Assembly (NCBI GenBank): GCA_036971615.1
Contig: JAYKKR010000004.1
Location: forward strand, 1,922,001-1,986,000
Direction: 5' to 3'
Length of the DNA stretch: 64,000 bases
Origin: Amyloporia xantha
Lineage: Eukaryota > Basidiomycota > Agaricomycetes > Polyporales > Adustoporiaceae
In this document: positions 44,301 to 55,223 of the stretch, one piece after another
Position numbering within the stretch: position 1 is the first letter of the stretch
Layout: each line of letters begins with the position of its first letter
Position numbers and translations under genes: made by a program
The notes under the pieces: generated by a model
Seen by the model: only the letters and a program-made list of their open reading frames with translations
Databases searched by the model: none
Told to the model about the DNA's origin: nothing

Positions 44301-44614
44301 CAGTCGGCGATCGCGACCGTTTCGGGGACGGTGAGTGAGGCCCAGGGATTGACGGGTGCTGGTGGGGATGCCGGAGGAGGGAGACCCGACGCGCACTGTT
44401 TCAGAGGCTCGTCGTTTGAGTCTGCGTAGCCAGTGGGACTCGGGGTGCGGAAGTGGTCCAGATAAGGAGGGATAGTGTAGAACGCAGAGAGCGCAGCCGT
44501 TGCTACTACGAAGAAGACACTCAGAAGGAGGCGTCGAGAGTGCAGGGATGGACGGCGAGGTTCATGCTCGGTGCCGTCGTCGCTTTTGAGCGACTGGTAG
44601 TGCGCGCTGGCCAT
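41343..44614 (-). CDS. Copper amine oxidase (TPQ-dependent), with microexons at the active site
   Basis: Fourteen exons give 837 residues: 43928-44614, 43674-43877, 43298-43618, 43214-43244, 43108-43163, 42818-43047, 42756-42766, 42683-42684, 42510-42633, 42425-42459, 42092-42364, 41786-42001, 41677-41726, 41343-41616. These enzymes oxidise primary amines to aldehydes, H2O2 and ammonia using copper and topaquinone (TPQ). Seen: a membrane anchor at residues 29-48 (type II or secreted with an uncleaved anchor), catalytic Asp about 428 (TAWLDRYFG), TPQ motif TVGNYDY with Tyr about 511 (83 residues on, the spacing of the E. coli enzyme), copper ligands LHDH (560, 562) and GMHHL (728). The TPQ codon is on an 11-nt exon, and the frame needs a following 2-nt exon. 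The upstream in-frame ATG at 44686 is less likely. Confidence 0.88.
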
Positions 44615-45852
44615 AGCTAAAGACGGCGTCGAGCAGAAATAAGCAATCTCCTCCTCACGGGATAAGTACTCAGAGAGCAACGCCAAGGATGCTCCATATC
44701 GCTGAGCCTCGAGTCAGGGCCGGGAATAGATATAGAAAGCGACTTGACCGAGCTTGTGGACCGTGCCGATGTGAATGACTGGTATGGGCGCTTAGATAAC
44801 TTGTCGAGATTCTACTATCATCTGAACGCCGGCAGCCACTCTCGTTCATACTCAACCTTTGGAGTGAGTAGTGAGAGGACCATGAGTGTCATTGATGGAG
44901 AAGGCCACTGTATCAGTGCCACTTGATGATCAGGCCTAATAAAAGATGCTGGTGGATACCGTCGGGCTTGTTCAATGCGCATCCACTCATGCACCCGGCG
45001 CGTCTGGATCCAATATGAATTCAAGACAGAGCTAGCCGGGGAGTACACAATTGAGTGCCCTACGCTCTGAAGAAGGAAGCGGGTACTGGAGTGACCTCAG
45101 AAGACCGCGCGCGGTTCATGACAGCGATAGCGAAGCCAGCCGTGAGGACTCCTGCAGCTAAGATGCCAGTGGGGCGATTTCGATTCTTAGGAGTCAGCTG
45201 TTGCAATTGATACGGACGCCTGCTGAGCTTACCGTGCTGTCACGACTTTAGGCAATGTCCAAAGTACCCGGACTCTCCTTGACCACCATGTACTCATGGG
45301 ACGGCAATGGCTTACAAGGCCTGTTGATGACAATCAAAATGTTGGTCTTGTCCTTCTTTGCCGTAAGCTAGTTATAAGGTTCGAATTCACACAGCGGGCA
45401 ACAGGCGATGTGCGAGGACGCAAAAGAGGCCAAAATGGTCAAATCAGGTTGAATAGGGTTGAATAGTCGTCCCCGACTTTTCGAATTCTGCCCGTGGAAT
45501 GTGCACGTAAAAGCCAACTAAAATCAGGATGTGCACGCAAAACAGACTGAAGTCTAAGGATGAGTGACAACCCCGTGATGGCGGGAACGGCCGGCTGGAC
45601 AGAAAGGGCAACGTTGAGGCGCATTTCGGTCTATTTCGGTGGGAAGACCCTAAGTGGCGCCTCCTGCAGGCTGCACTGTCTTGTCCATACCAGCCAGCTT
45701 GTAGGCGTCGCCATTCTTTGCGGTACAAATTGTATAGAATCTAATTGGTATACTGTATATCCCAATTTACAGCGCTAACTGTGTAGAAAGGCGGGGCAAC
45801 TCATCCGTTTCCTATTAGGGTTGACTGTAGCCAGTTCGTTTCAGCTTTCACA
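44615..45852. other. Divergent intergenic region
   Basis: 5' flanks of the amine oxidase (minus) and the kinase-like gene (plus). ATAGATATAGAAAG near 44725 may be the amine oxidase core promoter. No gene seen. Confidence 0.4.
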
Positions 45853-47468
45853 ATGGCCGCATTGCTTATTGTCGGCCGCACACGCTCTATATACGGCGTG
45901 TGGCACAGAGATCCCAACGGTCCTATTCTTAAGAAGCCTCCACCCGTTGGAAAACGCACTCCGAACGGTCTCATGTGGGGAGACAACTGGGACAGCTTCT
46001 TTTTTGGTGAAGTCATGCCTGGCAAAAATTTGGTCACCATATGGAGCCGCACGATGATACAGGAGTATGGAGAGAACTATTACCGCATTGCTGACTTAGA
46101 AGGACCTGAAAGTAATCCTCGCGTGATCCCGCCTTACCCTCTCCTGGATGTCGTCGATGAGACTCAGGATTTCGCCGAGGAAGCTCAGGATGTCGTCGAG
46201 GAAGATTGGGATCTCACCATGAAAACTCAGGATGCTGCACCGGGACAGGCCTCGTCTCCGAAGAAGCGCAAGAAACGAAAAAAGCGCAAAGGAAAGAAGA
46301 AGTCCAAGTCACAAAGCATCTCTATTAACGACCTGCCGAAGCTGGAGGAGTTTATCCCCAAGGAATTCTTTCCTGATGTCCTGATAGTGCACGACGCCAA
46401 CGATCTGACATCCGGGCTCACGAATAGATCTGATTCCCAACAAGACCAGGGACGAGATACGTGCACTCAATACCGACGTGTTTGGCCAACTAACGACTCG
46501 GAGATATTTAAACCGAGCCAAGCGATCATTGGAAAGAAGTTTGCACACCAGGTATCTGAGGAAGACGATGTGTACATCTTTGGCTCTGGTTCGCCTTTCA
46601 CATCAGGTCCTGGTACAGCAACAGCTTCTTGCGCTGCAAACTCGACGCCTACAGAGCCGAGGGTCGCGCACTTGCATTTCAATGTGTCCACGCGTTTGGG
46701 TCAAGGACACCACTCCGTCGTCTATCGTGCCGCGCTCACCCTCCCATTCCCTCTAGCAGCTAATTCGCCTACTGGTCAGGTGGCTGTCGCAGCTAAATTA
46801 GCGTATCCCGTGACACGCGCGCGTGAGATGCTCAGAAACGAGGGCGATATATACAACAAATTTCCGAGACATCTCATGGAGGACTGGAGCGGCCTCAACG
46901 TAGTGCCGTCACACAAATTTCCTGTCCCTGTTGATGCTGTGGTGCCTAAATTCTATGGGTACTATGAGCCTGTGGATGGCGTACTGCCGTCTTCCAGACC
47001 TGGGCGTAGTCCGATACTCCTCATGGAAGAATGCGGCGTCGAGTTGAAGACTCATAAACTGAATCTCGATCAGCAGTACGTCCAGACCTTACTGCGCAAT
47101 AAATATAAGAAGCGCTTCATCTAACCGTTTGGCGTTCGCCTTGCAGGTCCCAGTGTTACACACATCTTCTCCGCCTGCATTCGGCGCAATTCATTCACGA
47201 CTCTACGTATACCCGCAACATCATGGTCCAGCCCGGTCCTCTCCGCTATGAACCGTCAGCGCGCACGCTCGAGCAGCCCAGTTTTCGCGTCATCGACTTT
47301 GGCCGCAGTGAGCACTTCAAGGACTGGTTCAGGCGGAACCACGGTAAGGATCCGTCAGAGGTGCCAGAAGAGGAGAAGGAGCAGATGACGGCAGGGTGGC
47401 GAAATCGCATAACTTTTCAAGAGAAGGTTGCTCGGGACACACTTGGGGTCGATTTGGGTGATGTGTGA
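45853..47468 (+). CDS. Divergent protein-kinase-like protein with lysine-rich segment
   Basis: Two exons (45853-47075 and 47147-47468; donor CA|GTACGT, acceptor TTGCAG) give 514 residues in frame. A Lys/Arg tract around residues 138-156 (KKRKKRKKRKGKKKSK) looks like a nuclear or nucleolar signal. The kinase-like half begins at about residue 280 with RLGQGHHSVVYRA (glycine-rich loop), then VAVAAKLA (lysine), LLMEECGVEL (hinge-like), FIHDSTYTRNIMVQPG (catalytic loop, HDS in place of HRD) and FRVIDFGRSEHF (DFG intact). It is not a FunK1 protein; it resembles a basidiomycete kinase-like family. Catalytic competence is doubtful because the loop is altered, but Asp, Asn and DFG remain. Confidence 0.82.
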
Positions 47469-48052
47469 GCCCTTGTGTCAGGGGAAATCGTCTGGCGCGG
47501 TAAGAACACAATCGCTCACAAGACTTTTATTTTCCCTTTTTTCTTGCTCTCTGGAAATTGAATGGGACTTGTGACTTGTCTCACGAGCATGTAGACTACG
47601 GATTTCTTGACTCGAATGGTACCTGGAGCGCACCGGCGGGGGATGTGACGGAGCACTGACGGCTTAGGCGCGACGAGTCATCGAGGTGACGTCCCGCTTC
47701 CGCGCACACGAGTTGTGCGGCCAGTGGGGCGCGTCTCGGATCCGTATGTAACGTCTCTCTCGACGATTCAGTCTCCAGGATGATATCTGTGTATAGTAGC
47801 TATCCTTCCAATTGCAAATGCATATGTACTACATGTGGTCCGCTACGCACCTGCCAGATGCTGCAGTCTTGACATCGACAGATGTCATTGTAGCCGAAAA
47901 AATCTGTCGGTGTTTGCTCGATTCTGGGGCTGCATTACATTCCAGTCACCAAATATCCATGGAATAATATTAGAATAACATTTCTAGTACATGCAATTAA
48001 CAACTGGAGTCTCCAGTCTTGCGACAAATTATATTCGGGACGAATGCTTCAT
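47469..48052. other. Intergenic between convergent genes
   Basis: 3' flanks of the kinase-like gene and of the ADH gene. No gene or repeat seen. Confidence 0.45.
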
Positions 48053-49208
48053 TCAAAGTTAATAATAACTTTGAGTGCCTGATTCTCCGCGGCGGCCTGG
48101 AAGGATGAGTATGCTTGGCCGATATCGCTGAATTTGAACGAATGCGTCGCAAGAGCCTTAGCGTCGAGTCTGCCAGATTCAACGAGTCTGATCAACATGG
48201 GCGACGTCACTCCGTCTACTAGGCGAGTGGTGATGGCTGAGCCACAAAAAGCTAGAAATCAGTCCGATGTTCAGAAGAAAATGCGCAGACGAACCAATGT
48301 TCCTGTCCCATAGCTTCTCCAAGTGTAGATCAACCTTGCCTCCATGCACGCCGACGTTCGCGATCGTGCCCCCCACTCCGATGAGTTCCTGACATAGCTC
48401 GAACGTCTTCGTCACTCCCACAGCCTCAATCGCAGTGTCTACGCCTCTGCCGTCAGTGAGATCCATCACCTGCTTCACGGCGTCGGGTCCCGACAGCACG
48501 ACATGGGTTGCGCCGAGCTTCTTGGCGGCCTCCAGCCTAGCCGGGTCGAGGTCAATCATGATCACCACCGACGGCGAATAAAGCTGGGCGGTCATCAGTG
48601 CAGACAGACCAACCGGACCTGCGCCGATGATGGCGACGCTCCCGCCGGGCTGCACTTTCCCGTTCATCGTCCCGCATTCGAGCGCAGTAGGGAGTATGTC
48701 GCTGATCATAACCAACGCGTCCTCGTCCACATCGTTCGGCACCCGGTGCAAACTCGAGTCCGCAAATGGTATGCGCACATATTCTGCCTGGGTGCCGTCG
48801 ATGGTGTTCCCGAGTATCCACCCCCAGAGGTGCAGTGTGATGGCATCGCTCGCCAACAGTAGTGGCAGGAGCCACATGCGGTGATGCACGAGATGATCAC
48901 CCGGTCACCTGCCTTGAACGCAGTAACACCTGGTCCGACAGACTCGATTGTCCCGAGCCCTTCGTGACCGAGGATGCGGCCCTGCTGAACGCTGGGTACG
49001 TCTCCCTTGAGGATATGCAGATCAGTACCTAACAAAAATGAAGTCAGTTGCGGGCGTCAGATGAAATTGAGGTCGTGACATTACCACAGATCGTTGTCTT
49101 GGCGAGCTTCACCACTGCGTCGGTTGCTGCTGAGATCTTCGGCTTGGGGCGCTCCACCAGACCGAAATTCTCCCGATCATGGTAAACTAGTGCTTTCATG
49201 GTGGCCAT
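48053..49208 (-). CDS. Zinc-dependent alcohol dehydrogenase (MDR), interrupted by a one-base frameshift
   Basis: Introns at 49029-49084 and 48252-48294. The protein runs from MATMKALVYHDRENFG to ALKVIINFE, near the usual 345 residues. Zinc and cofactor sites are complete: catalytic ligands ICGTDLH (Cys 41) and GHEG (His 63, Glu 64), four structural-zinc cysteines in ACGSCHYCWRAMPSHC, and IIGAGPVGLSAL followed by MIDLD, which favours NAD. Within a run of five G at 48821-48825 the frame shifts: SHCTSGG is in one frame and WILGNTIDGTQAEYV in the next. The family expects one base more. This could be a real deletion or a homopolymer error in the assembly. Expected reaction: oxidation of alcohols to aldehydes or ketones. 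It is the only ADH in the window with a full active site. Confidence 0.8.
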
Positions 49209-50119
49209 GCTGCGAAGACACTGAGGATGCTAGAGCTGTATATGAGAAGGTCGTGGTGTATGGAAGATAGACAGACCACCGAGTAGGATGTTGTTCTAGG
49301 CAGACCCCGCGAAATGGCCGAGAATCTGTAAGAGGCGGATGCCAGCCTAGTCTGAATCCTAATATTCAAGATCGGCGTTAGTCGTACATCGACTGAAAGA
49401 CAGACAGAGATTCATACGCGCACATTTCGCTGTCACAGTCAAAGTCGAAACTTGAGGAGAGTAAAGAGGCCGTTCGTCATAGATTTGACGTCCGGGAAAG
49501 TGTTTATATTGTAGAATTTGGGACGTAAACGCGAGGCCAGCCTAGAGGTATGTAGTAGACCACATGTTAGCAGGCTGGGGCGGTCTAGTGTACTAGCCCT
49601 AGGGAAGGTCGCCTGTATCAGCCTGTATCATGCTAGATGGCTGTGTAATAGTATAATTAAGCCGCACCTCGAAGAGTCCAGACCGACAAAACAGAGTACG
49701 TAGTCCATCATCTGACGAGTGACATCACAGGTGAAAGTGCACACCGCCCGCATGCAGACCGGGTTAGCGGAACAGAATTAGATAACACTGCACTACAACT
49801 TGTACAAGCTCACAATCGAGCTCAACCTCGGTGAACAGGCCCGCGGCGACTAGAAGGTCGTAACACTAACAGCTAACGGCGCCCACGTCGCGTCTGCACG
49901 TGACATGTCTAGCCAATAATGTTTGATAAATAGTAGCAAAGTAGCAGTCGACGTCGTACAAAGCGGTCACAGAAAGGAGAATACATCGTCCATTGGTCGA
50001 CATCAGTGAGTTTTCTAACAAATTACGACGATCTTCCGGCGTTCCCGACATCCAGATAAATCAAACCCACATTACTCTGAGATCCTACACCAATCCAGGG
50101 ATGTCTCACAACAGTGCCT
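49209..50119. other. Intergenic between ADH genes
   Basis: No gene seen. The 49209-49450 part is the ADH 5' flank. Confidence 0.4.
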
Positions 50120-51258
50120 TCACCCAAAAGTGATAATAGTCGTCAATCCCTGTCTCTCAGGGTCGGAAAGAAGAGTTGAATACGCCTCATCTATATCATC
50201 GAAGTGAACTGACTGCCCTGCAAACGCCTTGGTGTCAATCTTGCCGTCTTTGATAAGCCTCACGAGCACCTGTATGGTCGTGGTGTCTACTTCGCGTGTC
50301 TTGATTGCTGGATCATAAAAACAAAAAGGTCATCCAGTGCTCCTTGCATAAACGAGGCACTCACTAATGTTTTTATGCCATAGTTTTCCAACGTCTAGAT
50401 TGACCTTGGCACCACGGATGCCGATGTTAGTGATGGTCCCCCCAACGGCGACAACGTCCTGGCTGAGCTCAAGGGCCCCAGGTTCCCCGATGCCAATGAT
50501 TACGGTGTCCACACTCTGTCCTCCTGTAATCTCGATTATTTCTCGAGCTGCATTTGGTCCCGACTGCACGACATGCGTTGCTCCCAACTTCCTCATTGTC
50601 TCCAAGTATGTCGGCTCCGAACCTAATGCAATGACCATCGAAGGCGAATATAGCAGTGACATAGCTACCACAGCGGGAGGAAGGGGGCCGTGATTGCATG
50701 GCTTCGTAATCACCACGCTACTAAGGCTTAGACGAATATCCCCGCTGTTCGTCACGCACTCTAGTGCAGTGCGTCACGTACATCCAATTAGTGCCAATGC
50801 GTCGTTGTCCACGTCTCCCGGTGCATGGTGCAGACTCGAGGCGGCATACGGTATGCGAACATACTCCGCTCCCCGCCGACAATAATGGCATACCCCACAC
50901 GACGTGATGCAGGAAATGATGACCCGGTCACCCGGCTGGAATGCAGTCACAGCTGCGCCGACGGAATCGACGATTCCGATCCCTTCAATGTTCATGGCCG
51001 AGGATGCGGCCAGGCTCCACGTTAAATAGGTCGTCCTTGACGATTTGCAAATCAGTGTCTATGTAAGGCATTGCAAGCGAAGGTTAGTGGGTACTGGCAC
51101 GTGGCATCCGATGACCTTGGTAGCATACCTCCAATGACAGTCTTGGTGAGTTTCACTATTGCGTCTGTTGCTGAGAGAAGCTGTGGTTTAGCTTGCTCTT
51201 GGACGCCGAATTTCCCTGCGCCGAGGTAGACTAGGCTTCTCATAGTGATATCAGTCAT
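50120..51258 (-). pseudogene. ADH-like MDR pseudogene (ADH copy 2)
   Basis: Follows the neighbouring gene at 52040-53193 throughout, from MTDITMRSLVYLGAGKFG to LTTIITFG. Three lesions are visible. An extra 7 bases (CATTGAA) after RILGHE near 50990 bring a stop into frame. About 60 bases are missing between CHYCRR and AEYVRIPY (near 50878), removing the last structural-zinc cysteine. An in-frame TGA follows DALALIGCT near 50773. Catalytic Cys is already Gly (VIGDTDLQ), though the His of GHE is kept. The nucleotide-binding motif is replaced by a PCNHG segment. No function is expected. Confidence 0.85.
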
Positions 51259-52039
51259 ACTACGAGAGGTATCTCGGCCTTGAAGATGTGCTTATAAAAA
51301 GGTTCAGTGCAAATTGACCGACAGATATTGAGAGGTGGAAGCGCCTGGAGATACAGCTCGACATTTCCGTGCTGCATTTATCTCATTTAGTGTACGGCGC
51401 CCACCAGTGAAATGTGCGCTAGCGCTGGGAATGCACGTTCACTGCACGACCGTGGACGGTGCGGGTGGCCAATAGAAACAATTGTTGAGATGTTTCATAG
51501 ACTTGTTGGCGCGGAATCATACAACATAGGTACAGTAGTTGTGCGGTCGTTCGGAGCGCCCAACCAGCCGCCATTCAATCAATAGCACCGCAATGATATC
51601 GCAAGTGCTAGAAACGTTCAGAATATTACCCGTAGATAAAATGAATGATAGCATGCTCACCATTGATGGTTAACATCTAATATCTATGCGCTGGAGACAG
51701 TACAAGGTCTCGATGGATAGGGCTGTGATAGATTTATGAATTTAGTATACGATCGTTGAGTACGAGCAGAAAAGGAGTCATCCGAGAAATGCAATATCAA
51801 ATTTTCACTCGAAAGCTTGGAAAAACTTGCATGTCTCCGGCGGGGAAGCAATAAGCCACAGGGCGTTGCACGCGCTTATCCGTCAATCAAGAGTGCCTGA
51901 AAATTTGCGAACTCCGGAGATTTCAGATTGCTGCAGCCATATTTGCAATATCAAGATATGATGAGTGGTGTAGGTAGTTGTATGGAAGAGACGCACTTAG
52001 GCAGCTGCAGGCCGTCCAGGTGTGTCTTATAACTTGTCT
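51259..52039. other. Intergenic, duplicated ADH 5' flank
   Basis: Resembles 53194-53930 along its length. No gene seen. Confidence 0.5.
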
Positions 52040-53193
52040 CTACTCGAAAGTGATAACAGTCGTCAATCCCTGTCTGTCAGAGTCGGAAAGGAGAGCTGAA
52101 TATGTGTTGTCTATGTCATCGAAGTGGACCGATTGCCCTGCAAGCGCCTTGGTGTCAATCCTGCCATCCTTGATAAGCCTCAAGAGCACCGGTATGGTCA
52201 CAGTGTCCACTTCGTGTGTCTTGATTGCTGTATCGCAAATTGCCACGTTAGTAAATTTTTCCCAAGATGGATGGACGACGTACTGATGTTTCTATTCCAT
52301 AGCTTACCCATGTCCAAGGTGACTTTGGATCCATGGATACCGACATTAGCGATGGTTCCCCCCACAGCAATAGTTTCTTGGCAAATCTCAAAGGTTGCAG
52401 GTTCACCGATATCGCCAATCGCTATATCCACGCCCTGTCCCTCGGTAATCTCTATAATCTCTTGCACCGCATTTGGGCCCGACTCTATAATATGTGTCGC
52501 TCCCAGCTTCTTCGCGTTTGCCAGATACACTGGATCCGAGCCAAGCACGATGACTACTGACGGCGAGTACAGCGACGACATCAATGCGATGGAATTTCCT
52601 GTGTTGCAGGGATTTGGAATCAATACTTTGTGCCCTGATGAAGTTGACTGGAGTGCCTCGAATGCGGTACATAAAGTGCAGCCAACCATCACCAACGCGT
52701 CGTCGTCCACGTCTCCCGGTGCATGGTGCAGACTCGAAGCGGCATACGGTATGCGAACATACTCAGCCTGGGTGCCATCGATGGTGTTTCCGAGGAGCCG
52801 TCCGCCGGAAACGCAGTGCGAGAGGATCCGCCGGCGACAATAATGGCATACCCCACACGACGTGATGCAGGAAATGATGACCCGGTCACCCGGCTGGAAG
52901 GTAGTCACAGCTGTGCCGACGGACTCGACGATTCCGACCCCTTCATTGCCGAGGATGCGGCCAGCCTCCACGCTAAACAGGTCCGTCTTGACGATTTGCA
53001 AATCGGTGTCTATGTAGTGAGGGTTCGTGAGTGTAGGAACGCAGAAAGCCCTTGGTAGCATACCTCCAACGACTGCCCTGGTAAGTTTCACGATTGCATC
53101 TGTTGCTGAGAGCAGCTGTGGTTTAGCTCGCTCTTGGACGCCAAATTGCCCGGCGCCGAGGTAGACAAGGCCTCTCATGGTGGTATCGGTCAT
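52040..53193 (-). CDS. ADH-like MDR protein lacking catalytic zinc ligands (possible pseudoenzyme)
   Basis: Three exons (53064-53193, 52284-53009, 52040-52227; the second intron has a clear CTAAC branch site) give 347 residues without a stop. The fold is clearly that of zinc alcohol dehydrogenases. The four structural-zinc cysteines are kept (SCGVCHYCRRRILSHC), as is NTIDGTQAEYVRIPYA. But the catalytic Cys is Gly 43, the following His is Gln 48 (VVGDTDLQ), the His of GHEG is Asn 65 (GNEG), and the GAGPVG nucleotide-binding loop is replaced by NPCNTG. A classical dehydrogenase reaction is therefore unlikely. The open frame and intact splice sites suggest either a new role (binding or regulatory) or very recent loss of constraint. 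Confidence 0.82.
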
Positions 53194-55223
53194 GCTAGGA
53201 AAGGTATTCCGGCCCTCGGAAAGTCGATATGGAAAGATTCAGTGCGATTCGAACAAGAGATATTGAAAGGTGGAAGTGATTTGAAGATACAGCTCGACAT
53301 TGCTCAGTTCTGCTTTTATCCTGTTAGTGCACGGCGCTCACCATCAAGATATGCGCCCACCGTAGCCCGACTTGCGCTCGCATTGTAAATGCCTGCGCAC
53401 CGCGGGTGGTCAACGGGAACAATTGTTGAGATCATCGATGGAGCTGTGGGCGCAGAATCATTCAACATAAGGTTACAGGTACAATGATTCCATCTAGAGC
53501 GCCGAAACAGCCACCATTCAATCAATAACACCACAACAATAAGTATTGGAAGTGCCAGAAAACATCCGGGAGATTACTTGAGACTCGCAGGCAATACTTA
53601 TCATAGCATGCCTACTATTGGGGGGTCAACATCAACGCACTGGAACGAAATCCTGATGGACTAGGGCTGCTGAGATCTCTAAAAATAGTATCAATCGTTC
53701 ATTATAAACATAAGGAGTCATTCGAGGAACACATTGTCGAAGTCAGGTAAATTTCCACTCGAAAATTATTAACGAGACGCATCTACGACAGGGAAACAAT
53801 GATAGCCACAGGGTCGCAGGCGCATTTTCGTGAATAAAGTATTTCTGCAAACTTACAAGCTCAAAAGGTTTCAGATTTATACTGTCAAATTTGAATTATG
53901 GAGAGACGATGAGCGAGATGAGCGGTGTACGGAAGAGAGAACTGAGCTCGGAGAAAGGCCGCTGGCGCTTGTGGCGCGCATTGCATTTGCCGCAGTCCTG
54001 GCGGCGATGTGTGGCATTGCTGCCTTTGCATGTTCGGAACAAGTTTTGAAATCAGCAGGCCTTCGTCAGCGTTCGCCGCTAGTCTCTCTCACTCTCAGAA
54101 AGCACTATCTGGAGTCTGCTTAACAAGTGTTCAACACTTTGGTTGGCATTGGGAGGGTCACTATCACAACGGACGTGGGTACTATTCTTGTATTCAGCTC
54201 TCCTTATGAGAACACTGAAACCAGACCTTTGCATCATGATCAACCGCTCATGGAATGAATGCACCGGACATGTCAATCATCCCGTCGCACACTCGATCCT
54301 GAGAGTGAGTGCAATGAAAGCGGCAATGAAGATTTTCCACTACCCATGGACGTCGACGGCCAGGCGAGTCATGGAAAGCACGGTTCCTGGTGCGGAAGGC
54401 TCGCCTTATAGACCACATTAAGAGTAATCCGTCGTTATCACCGTCCCCGATAACACCTCCAGACAATTTACTGACAAGAGGTACGTATATTTGCCCGCGT
54501 CCGATTTTGACAGCCCTTGCAGCGTCAGCTGAGGACTTGCCGGGCTGCGACCGCCGAGTGGGGTTTTCGCACGTCCCTCGCTTGTACAGGCTTTCTTTCT
54601 TGTTGTCAATTCCACGGCGTCAGATCAATGATTGAAGTAGTAGTCCATCGTGAACAATAGAGATGTATACAAAGTAGCAAAGCAGCTCGCAGAGCGACAT
54701 GACGGACATTGGAAACCGGTAGTACTGTATGTAAAACACTGGGGCCGTCGATGTAGTTGCAATGATACACCGTCCGGTCGTGCCGTCGGAACTTCCGTAA
54801 GTAAAGAAGAAATGTACGATAGAACCGTCATGTCTACCAGATCGTTCGCATCCCGTGTTACAAGTCCGTGTATGTTCGCCGGGAGATGATGTCATCGCAT
54901 CCCGTTGCGTTTGAACGTATCTGGTGCCACGGGCCACGGGTCGCGACATGTTGAGGAGAAGTCTCGCTCCCGGCCTCATGGCGGACCCTGCGTTGACGAT
55001 CTGCACGGACGAAGGGCTCGACTGGATGCTGCGTCACGTATCTGATCGCCGACGGTTCAGTGGGACTCAACATGGCAGTCGAGGAAGCGCGGACACTGAG
55101 AGCAGGATGTGAAATAGAATTGATACAATCTGTTGTCATCATTCATGGTATCAAACTGACCGCATATCAGTACTGTACAGCGGGAGATTCAAGGGTAGGT
55201 CAAACATCAGTGAATCAATGCGG
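53194..55223. other. Intergenic, no gene seen
   Basis: The first 730 bases are the duplicated ADH 5' flank. A 97-codon plus-strand frame at 53830-54123 has a hydrophobic stretch (ALVARIAFAAVLAAMCGIAAFAC) but no support beyond its length. From 54150 to 55220 frames on both strands are short and unremarkable. Confidence 0.4.

Larger units (their letters stand above)
50120..53930 (-). repeat. Tandem duplication of two ADH units (about 1.9 kb each)
   Basis: Unit 50120-51990 and unit 52040-53930 share the ADH-like gene and about 700 bases of 5' flank, including words around TTTTCACTCGAAA and AGCCACAGGG near 51800-51860 and 53750-53815. The 3' ends are also alike (GTCAATCCCTGTCT in both). Confidence 0.8.

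Noticed and set aside
48053..49208. Recent bacterial transfer of the zinc ADH
   Set aside because: The protein looks like widespread bacterial and fungal zinc ADHs, but the gene has fungal introns and I cannot run a tree; no base-composition break was evident.
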